Origin: Streptomyces anulatus
Lineage (GTDB): Bacteria > Actinomycetota > Actinomycetes > Streptomycetales > Streptomycetaceae
Length of the DNA: 48,630 bases
Direction of reading: 5' to 3'
NCBI RefSeq assembly: GCF_000721175.1
Contig: NZ_JOEZ01000048.1
Location: forward strand, 1-48,630
Shown here: positions 44,131 through 48,630 of the stretch, piece after piece
Numbering within the stretch: position 1 is the first letter of the stretch
Layout of the letters: each line of letters begins with the position of its first letter
Program-made: the position numbers and the translations under genes
Notes under the pieces: model-generated
What the model was told of the DNA's origin: nothing
What the model saw: only the letters and a program-made list of their open reading frames with translations
The model's database searches: none

Positions 44131-44979
44131 ATGAGAAGTGATCACACCGGACCCGAGCGCCGCACCCTGCTGAAGGGCGCCCTCGGCCTCGGAGCCGCCA
44201 CCGCCGTGCACCTGGTCGCCGCCGATCCGGCATCGACGCCCAGCCGCCCCGCTCGCGCCGCGGGCACCCCGCCCGCCGCGGCCGCCGGGCCCCCGGCGAG
44301 CGTCCGGGGCCGGCCCTCCCCGTACCGGCTCGACCCGATGACCGGGGCCACCCCGCCCCGGTTCGGACCGGCCAGGCCGCCGGTGCGGACCCGGCCCTTC
44401 GAGCACCTTCCCGAGCTCGGGCACTCGATGGTCCTCAGCTTCGACGACGGCCCCGACCCGCTCTACACCCCGGACATCCTGGCCACCCTGCGCGAGCACC
44501 GGGTCCGGGCGATGTTCTTCGTCTGCGGCGAGATGGCCGACGGCAACCAGGACCTGCTGCGCGAGATGGCCGACGACGGACATGTGGTGGGCAACCACTC
44601 CTGGTCCCACCCGCTGATCCCGAAGCTCTCCCGCCCCGCGATCCGCGACGAGCTCGGGCGTACCAGCGAGGTGGTGGAGCGCGCACTCGGGGTCCCGCCG
44701 CTGTGGTACCGCGCCCCGTACGGCGCGTGGAACCGCAACTCCTTCGAGATCGGAGCCGAGTTGGGCATGGAGCCGATGGCCTGGACCGTGGACACGCTCG
44801 ACTGGAAGACGCCGGGGACCGGCACGATCGTTCGCCGGGTGCTGGACGGAGCGGCGCCCGGCGTCGTCGTCCTCTCGCACGACGCGGGCGGCGACCGCTC
44901 GCAGAGCGTCGCGGCCCTGCGCCGGTATCTGCCCCGCCTGCTGGCCGACTACCGCATCACGGTGCCGCACCGCGTCTGA
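44131..44979 (+). CDS. Tat-exported polysaccharide deacetylase (NodB family)
   Basis: This 282-residue secreted enzyme begins with a twin-arginine signal (ERRTLLKGALGLG), then a Pro/Ala-rich stretch. The NodB domain spans about residues 95-280. Catalytic motif 1 is SFDDGPDPL (Asp-Asp), motif 2 is GNHSWSHPLI (H-x3-H metal site), motif 3 is WYRAPYGAW and motif 5 is VVLSHDAGG. It would deacetylate chitin-like or peptidoglycan glycans outside the cell. All metal ligands are present. ATG at 44131 is used; the ribosome site is poor. Its TGA stop is the left copy of the target duplication of a MITE, so the insertion lies exactly after the last codon and does not alter the protein. Confidence 0.92.
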   Translation: MRSDHTGPERRTLLKGALGLGAATAVHLVAADPASTPSRPARAAGTPPAAAAGPPASVRGRPSPYRLDPMTGATPPRFGPARPPVRTRPFEHLPELGHSMVLSFDDGPDPLYTPDILATLREHRVRAMFFVCGEMADGNQDLLREMADDGHVVGNHSWSHPLIPKLSRPAIRDELGRTSEVVERALGVPPLWYRAPYGAWNRNSFEIGAELGMEPMAWTVDTLDWKTPGTGTIVRRVLDGAAPGVVVLSHDAGGDRSQSVAALRRYLPRLLADYRITVPHRV

Positions 44980-45142
44980 GAGCCTGTCGGGTGGTCTTCG
45001 ACCGGAGAGCGGACGCGGTCCGGTGCGTGCGGTTCCCAGGCGCCGAGAGGTCCTCGTAGCGGAGCTGCCAGGGCGTTTCGGCGACGCCGGAAGCGTGCGT
45101 GCCAGGGCGTGGCCGCCCGGTCAGAGGTCTCCCGACAGGCTC
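44980..45142. mobile_element. MITE-like element of 163 bp with IS5-type ends
   Basis: Terminal inverted repeats start GAGCCTGTCGGG and end CCCGACAGGCTC, with imperfect pairing continuing inward for about 26 bases (TGGTCTTCGACCGG against AGACCTCTGACCGG). It is flanked on both sides by TGA (44977-44979 and 45143-45145), a 3-bp duplication of the TNA kind made by the IS1031 group of the IS5 family. The interior has no ORF, so a transposase elsewhere must have moved it. I recall GAGCCTGTC ends on many Streptomyces IS remnants, but this was not searched. Confidence 0.8.
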
Positions 45143-45227
45143 TGAGAGCGCGTGCGCACACCTGTGCCCGCGGCGGCCATGGAGGCGCGAAGGACCGCCG
45201 GGGGCACAGCCGCGCGGGGGCGTCCGG

Positions 45228-45893
45228 TCAGCGGGTGTCGACCAGCCGGGCGAAGACCACCACGTTGCCGTCGTAGCCGCCCGCCTTCGAGTAGCCCCCG
45301 CCGCAGGTGATGACCCGCAGCTCCGCGTGGCCGGTGTCGCCGTAGACCCGGGGACCGGGGAAGTCGTTCTTGGAGAAGACCTCCACCCCGTACACCTCGA
45401 AGATCCCGACCCGGCCGTCGTAGCGGGCGACCTCCACGCGGTGCCCCTTCTGGAGCGAGCCGAGGCCGTAGAAGACCGCGGGCCCGGACGTGTTGTCGAC
45501 ATGGCCGACGACCACGGCGGTGCCCCGCTGGCCGGGGGCGATGCCGTTCTGGTACCAGCCGGCGAGGTTGTTGTCCTCGGCGGGCGGGGCGTCGATCCAC
45601 CCGTTGGCGTCCAGGTTGACGTCGATGACGGGGGCGTCCACGTCGATGGACGAGATCTTCACGCGCGAGGCCGGGGCGTACGGCAGCGGCTGCACCGGCT
45701 CGCCCTCCACCGGCGGTCCCGCGGTGTCCTTGCCCAGGTCCAGTGAGGCGGCCGCGGCGGGCTGCGGCGGGCCCGCCTCCCCGAACTCCGTGCCGTTGCG
45801 CATGAGGGCGAGGCCGCTGAGCAGTACCAGGGCGATCGCCCCCCAAGGCACCCGTCTGGTCCGCTCGGCGCCAGCGTAGTCCCGGCCCATCAT
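45228..45893 (-). CDS. Class F sortase
   Basis: The 221-residue membrane-anchored transpeptidase has one N-terminal helix (about 16-32, VPWGAIALVLLSGLALM). The sortase beta-barrel is at about 78-218: VKISSIDVDAPVIDV, AVVVGHVDN with the catalytic His, and LRVITCGGGY with the catalytic Cys. The Arg is probably in DGNVVVFARLV. Class F sortases are the actinobacterial type with poorly known substrates. Two ATGs (45893 and 45890) follow GGGAGA. It is divergent from a small surface protein gene, and a paralogue of that protein lies beyond; neither has an obvious LPXTG motif. Confidence 0.92.
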   Translation of the reverse strand: MMGRDYAGAERTRRVPWGAIALVLLSGLALMRNGTEFGEAGPPQPAAAASLDLGKDTAGPPVEGEPVQPLPYAPASRVKISSIDVDAPVIDVNLDANGWIDAPPAEDNNLAGWYQNGIAPGQRGTAVVVGHVDNTSGPAVFYGLGSLQKGHRVEVARYDGRVGIFEVYGVEVFSKNDFPGPRVYGDTGHAELRVITCGGGYSKAGGYDGNVVVFARLVDTR

Positions 45894-46217
45894 TCTCCCT
45901 TCGTCGCGACGCTGTGAACGCTAAGGGCGCTGCGGCCGGGCGGCGATCAGAGAGGGGCGAACGGGTGGCCGCGGGGTGGGGAGCCCTGCTGGGTGACTGC
46001 CCATCGGAGTAATGAGCAGATAAAAGTTCTGACGGTCTGTGACCTGCGGCTCCGTCAGGTTCGAGGGTTCTCGTACGGCGTGTCGCGTCACCGGGGTGGA
46101 GTAACGCCGAAGTGCGATCCTTCGTTCCGCTGGTGAGTGTTCGTCATGGGAGGCGTTCTCGTCGATCCAGCCCGGGGGAGAAGCCCCCGGGGGCGCTTCC
46201 CGCTGGAGGTTCACACG
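45894..46217. promoter_or_regulatory. Divergent promoter region of sortase and surface protein, with a hairpin near the start
   Basis: These 324 bases hold no gene. The middle (46,005-46,100) is AT-richer, e.g. AATGAGCAGATAAAAGTTCT, and likely holds promoters. CCCGGGGG (46172-46179) and CCCCCGGG (46185-46192) make a perfect 8-bp stem with loop AGAAG, 25 bases before the ATG at 46218, so it should lie in the leader of that mRNA. Confidence 0.5.
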
Positions 46218-46700
46218 ATGCGTGCTTCACGCGCTCTCGCGGTCACCGCGACCGCTTTCGCGGCCGTCGGGCTCGCGGCCCCCATGGCCGTCGCCACCAA
46301 CGGTCCGGTCAACGTCGCCGTCAACCCTCAGTCCGTCCACCAGGGCGGCATGCTGAAGGTCACCGCGCAGGGCTGCGGTCACGGCGGCAAGGTCTGGTCG
46401 AACGCGTTCCCGACGACCACCCTCTCGCCGGGCGACGGCACCAACTACGCCCACGCCCGGGTGCGGAACAACACCACGCCGGGTCAGTACCACCTCTCCG
46501 TGAAGTGCAATGACAACGAACGGATCGCGACGCACAAGTTCACCGTGCTCGCCGGCAACGGCGCGCAGGGCGGGCTCGGCGGCTCGATGGGGCCGAGCTC
46601 CGTGGAGATGCAGGTCGGCGGCGGTCTGGTGGCCGCTGCGGCCGTCGGTGGCGCGGTCTTCCTCGTCCGGCGTCGGCGGACGAGCCATGCGGCGTTCTAA
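46218..46700 (+). CDS. Small surface protein with C-terminal membrane anchor
   Basis: The 160-residue product has a signal peptide (to about AVATNG), then a single Ig-like beta domain of about 90 residues. That domain has VNVAVNPQSVHQGGMLKVTAQGCGHGGKV and paired Cys (QGCG and VKCND). A Gly-rich spacer (AQGGLGGSMGPSS), a membrane helix (VGGGLVAAAAVGGAVFLV) and the basic end RRRRTSHAAF follow. The layout is that of a wall-sorting signal without the LPXTG box. ATG at 46218 has GGAGG eight bases upstream. Its paralogue at 46792-47355 is convergent; with the sortase this forms a small surface locus. The function is unknown. Confidence 0.85.
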   Translation: MRASRALAVTATAFAAVGLAAPMAVATNGPVNVAVNPQSVHQGGMLKVTAQGCGHGGKVWSNAFPTTTLSPGDGTNYAHARVRNNTTPGQYHLSVKCNDNERIATHKFTVLAGNGAQGGLGGSMGPSSVEMQVGGGLVAAAAVGGAVFLVRRRRTSHAAF

Positions 46701-46733
46701 GGCGTCGAACCTCCCGCCCGGCCCGATACGCCC

Positions 46734-46768
46734 GTCGCCCCGAGTCCTGGACCAGGACCCGGGGCGAC
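46734..46768. terminator. Bidirectional terminator between the two surface-protein genes
   Basis: GTCGCCCCG-A-GTCCTGG and CCAGGAC-C-CGGGGCGAC form a long stem with one mismatch and a tight loop, in the 91-base space between convergent stops at 46700 and 46792. Confidence 0.8.
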
Positions 46769-46791
46769 TGTCGTGCGCCGCATGCTCGCGG

Positions 46792-47355
46792 TCAGTGGCG
46801 GCGGTCGGTGGAGCGACGGCGCGCGAAGTAGAGGGCGCCCGAGGCCGCTGCCACCACCAGGGCCGCTCCGGCGGCGACCTCCACCGGGTCGGTGGTGCCG
46901 GAGCTTCCGCCGAGGCCGCCGCGCACGCCGCCCGGCACGAGGGCCGTCGAGCTGGCGGTCGGGACCGTGGTGGGTGTCGGGGCCGGGGTGGGGGTGCTCG
47001 TGGCGCCGCCGGTGATGGTGAGGTTGACGTTCCGGGAGGTGCCGGTCGAGCCGCAGGTGAACGTCACCGCGTAGACGGCGCCCCGGCGGGCGTCCGTGTC
47101 GACGGTGGCGGTGGCCGTGGTGCTGCCGCTCGGGATGGTGGTGGTGTCGAAGATGCCCGACGTGACGATCGTCTCGCCCGTGCAGCCGCCGGCGCCGAGG
47201 GTGACCCGGCCGCCCGGTGCGATGACCGACGGGCTGATCGTCGGATTGAACGTGCTGCTGGCCCCGTCCGGCGCGGCGTGGGCGGCGGACGGGGCCAGCA
47301 GCGTCAGGGCACTGGCGCCGAGCAGGGCGAGCGGTGCGACACGTATCGCGCGCAT
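46792..47355 (-). CDS. Small surface protein, paralogue of 46218-46700
   Basis: The 187-residue product has the same plan as its neighbour: signal peptide (to AAHAAPDG), an Ig-like domain with paired Cys (AGGCTGETI and FTCGSTG), then a Thr/Pro/Ser linker (TPTPAPTPTTVPT). A Gly-rich spacer (GGVRGGLGGSSG), a membrane helix (VAAGAALVVAAASGALYFA) and a basic end RRRSTDRRH follow. The GGLGGS spacer is shared by both proteins just before the helix and is the best candidate for a common processing or sorting signal. ATG at 47355 follows GGAGGATCC. It is convergent with its paralogue and shares a terminator. Confidence 0.85.
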   Translation of the reverse strand: MRAIRVAPLALLGASALTLLAPSAAHAAPDGASSTFNPTISPSVIAPGGRVTLGAGGCTGETIVTSGIFDTTTIPSGSTTATATVDTDARRGAVYAVTFTCGSTGTSRNVNLTITGGATSTPTPAPTPTTVPTASSTALVPGGVRGGLGGSSGTTDPVEVAAGAALVVAAASGALYFARRRSTDRRH

Positions 47356-47529
47356 GGTGGATCCTCCGGGTTCCCCGAGGGGCAGCTGCGGAACCGATTT
47401 CCACATAGCAGGAAAAATGCACCTCGATGCCCGACACGCTAGGAGCGGTCACCCCAGCCCGCGATCGGGGTCGGGCGAATGGGTCAGCGCGGGTCCCCCG
47501 ACCGGCCCACCGGCCGGGGGAGCGGGGCC

Positions 47530-48294
47530 TCAGCGGGCGGCTCCCGGGAACATGTCGAGGAACGGTTCGGCGGTGGCCGAGATGCCCCGGCCGAAGGGCG
47601 CGTCGAAGTCCCAGATCAGGAAGAGCAGGAAGGCGATCAACGCGCTGAACAGGCCCGCCAGGAGCAGTTCGCGGAACGTTCTGCGGATCTGGAGGGTGAA
47701 GATCAGCCCCACGGTCACCAGCGCCCCGGTGATCAGCCCGAACCAGACCACCCCGGGCATCGTCGCCCCGGCGTTCTGCCCGCGTGAGCTGCGGGCGTCG
47801 TCCGCCGCCGCCACCTGGTCGACCAGCGGCTGGTAGGCCTGCCCCTCGTGGTCGGTCTTCGGCTCGTAGCCGGTGACGTCCGCCCGTACCTTGTCCAGCA
47901 GCTGGGTGCCGCGCTCGGTGAGCGTGTTCCGTTCGGACATCACCTTCCACTCGTCGTGGACGACATGGCTGACATAGGCGTCGACGCCCGCCCGGATGCG
48001 GTCGCGGACCTCGGCCGGGTAGACGGAGGCCCGGGCCTGCACCTCGTGCAGCGCCTGCGCCTCGATGCGTACGGACTCCTGGGCGGCGCTGCGGCCCTCC
48101 CAGACCCCGGCGATGGCGAGCCCCAGGACGATCGCGTAGACCACGCCGATCATCATCGTCATGTACTCGATGACGTCGGGCGTCTCGGACGGGTCGTCGT
48201 CATCCCCGATCCGCCGGTTGTTCAGGACCGCGATGGTGAGGACGACCGCGCAGGCGGACGCCATGGCAATGCTCAGAACGAGCCACTCGGACAT
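47530..48294 (-). CDS. DUF4239 family membrane protein
   Basis: The 254-residue protein has an N-terminal helix (about 3-25), a second near 45-65 (MTMMIGVVYAIVLGLAIAGVWE) and two adjacent helices near the end (about 185-205 and 212-232). In between lies a long soluble helical region (SVRIEAQALHEVQARASVYPAEVRDRIRAGVDAYVSHVVHDEWKVM). This matches DUF4239, a family of unknown function sometimes called bestrophin-like. ATG at 48294 follows GGAGAGACGC. It lies 13 bases after the partial gene upstream on the same strand, so they are probably co-transcribed. Confidence 0.85.
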   Translation of the reverse strand: MSEWLVLSIAMASACAVVLTIAVLNNRRIGDDDDPSETPDVIEYMTMMIGVVYAIVLGLAIAGVWEGRSAAQESVRIEAQALHEVQARASVYPAEVRDRIRAGVDAYVSHVVHDEWKVMSERNTLTERGTQLLDKVRADVTGYEPKTDHEGQAYQPLVDQVAAADDARSSRGQNAGATMPGVVWFGLITGALVTVGLIFTLQIRRTFRELLLAGLFSALIAFLLFLIWDFDAPFGRGISATAEPFLDMFPGAAR

Positions 48295-48307
48295 GCGTCT
48301 CTCCTGG

Positions 48308-48628
48308 TCAGCGGGATGATCGCGGCCGCAGCACGGCGATGGCGAAGACCGCCGGGGCGGTGATGAGCAGTGTCAGGGACACCAGCGACGGCCCGCTCCG
48401 CGGCTGTCTGCGGGTCGGTTTGCGGTACGTCGGCAGGGCCACGGCCCGGGGCTCCGGCGGCTCGGTCCGCACCGGGGGCTTCGGTGAGGGCGGGGGCTTC
48501 GGCGGTGGAGGTGCCGGCGCCGGCGCCGGAGGTGGTGGGGGAGGCGGCGGCCGGCCCCCCCATGCCCCCGGCGCGGAGCCGGCCGAGGACGCGGTACCCG
48601 GCGATCCGTGCCGGGTCGGTGGAACGGA
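48308..48628 (-). CDS. Proline-rich protein with C-terminal membrane helix, 5' part outside the window
   Basis: Only the last 106 codons are in the window. They encode a Ser/Gly/Ala stretch, then a very Pro-rich run (residues about 33-60 of the visible part, including APAPAPPPPKPPPSPKPP), a basic segment (YRKPTRRQPRSG) and a final membrane helix (LVSLTLLITAPAVFAIAVL) ending RPRSSR. This resembles the end of a wall-spanning surface protein. The stop at 48308-48310 is 13 bases before the DUF4239 start. I cannot name the family without the N-terminus. Confidence 0.6.
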   Translation of the reverse strand, partial: SVPPTRHGSPGTASSAGSAPGAWGGRPPPPPPPPAPAPAPPPPKPPPSPKPPVRTEPPEPRAVALPTYRKPTRRQPRSGPSLVSLTLLITAPAVFAIAVLRPRSSR

Positions 48629-48630
48629 GC

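Overview
The window is high-GC actinobacterial DNA, almost certainly from a Streptomyces chromosome. It shows strong third-position GC bias, frequent GTG starts, translationally coupled GTGA/ATGA gene pairs, an Rpf/LysM/M23 cell-wall hydrolase, a class F sortase, SpoIIE-type phosphatases and a SigB/SigF-type sigma factor. I found no rRNA, complete tRNA or CRISPR array.

Bases 1-3,760 hold the most unusual locus: a gnd (6-phosphogluconate dehydrogenase) gene interrupted by a 2.2-kb integrative element. The chromosomal 5' half of gnd (3181-3756, minus) is cut off after about codon 189. The element carries a tyrosine integrase (1976-3100), a convergent excisionase-like gene with a +1 frameshift (1761-1935), and its own diverged gnd 5' half. 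That half joins the chromosomal 3' half to rebuild a 480-codon gnd frame (96-1535). The rebuilt frame has an in-frame TAG at codon 197, next to the junction, so no intact gnd is visible here.

Bases 3,958-16,750 hold a DUF5709 protein, an apparent chimera of a membrane-anchored secreted protein with the C-terminal half of a MurE ligase, a type-B carboxylesterase, the wreck of a SnoaL-tailed ECF sigma gene, a GNAT acetyltransferase, a lipoprotein, a secreted streptogrisin-like protease behind a perfect LacI-type palindrome, a PEP-mutase/isocitrate-lyase family gene behind a 41-bp tandem repeat, the Rpf-LysM-M23 protein, a DMT transporter and an FhuF-like 2Fe-2S protein.

Bases 16,750-26,700 are dominated by partner-switching signalling: a STAS antagonist, a MarR regulator, a GAF-SpoIIE phosphatase, then a minus-strand run of sigma factor, receiver-SpoIIE phosphatase, CHASE3 histidine kinase, single-domain response regulator and RsbW-like ATPase. 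HxlR/RidA and a Cys4-SDR protein flank it.

Bases 26,700-36,100 hold a 58-residue small protein, a lipase-maturation-factor homologue, a DUF1990-YndJ pair behind two TTGAAC palindromes, a DUF6777 lipoprotein, a PAS-GAF-SpoIIE-ATPase protein, a WS/DGAT acyltransferase and an Fpg/Nei glycosylase. Bases 36,100-42,050 carry a LytTR/LytS two-component system enclosing a YjcH-ActP-like symporter pair, and an ECF sigma gene overlapping a mini zinc-finger anti-sigma gene tail to tail.

Bases 42,300-48,630 encode mostly envelope functions: a CapA-like lipoprotein, a universal stress protein, a Tat-exported polysaccharide deacetylase whose stop codon is the target duplication of a 163-bp MITE, a class F sortase, two paralogous small surface proteins, a DUF4239 membrane protein and a partial Pro-rich membrane protein.
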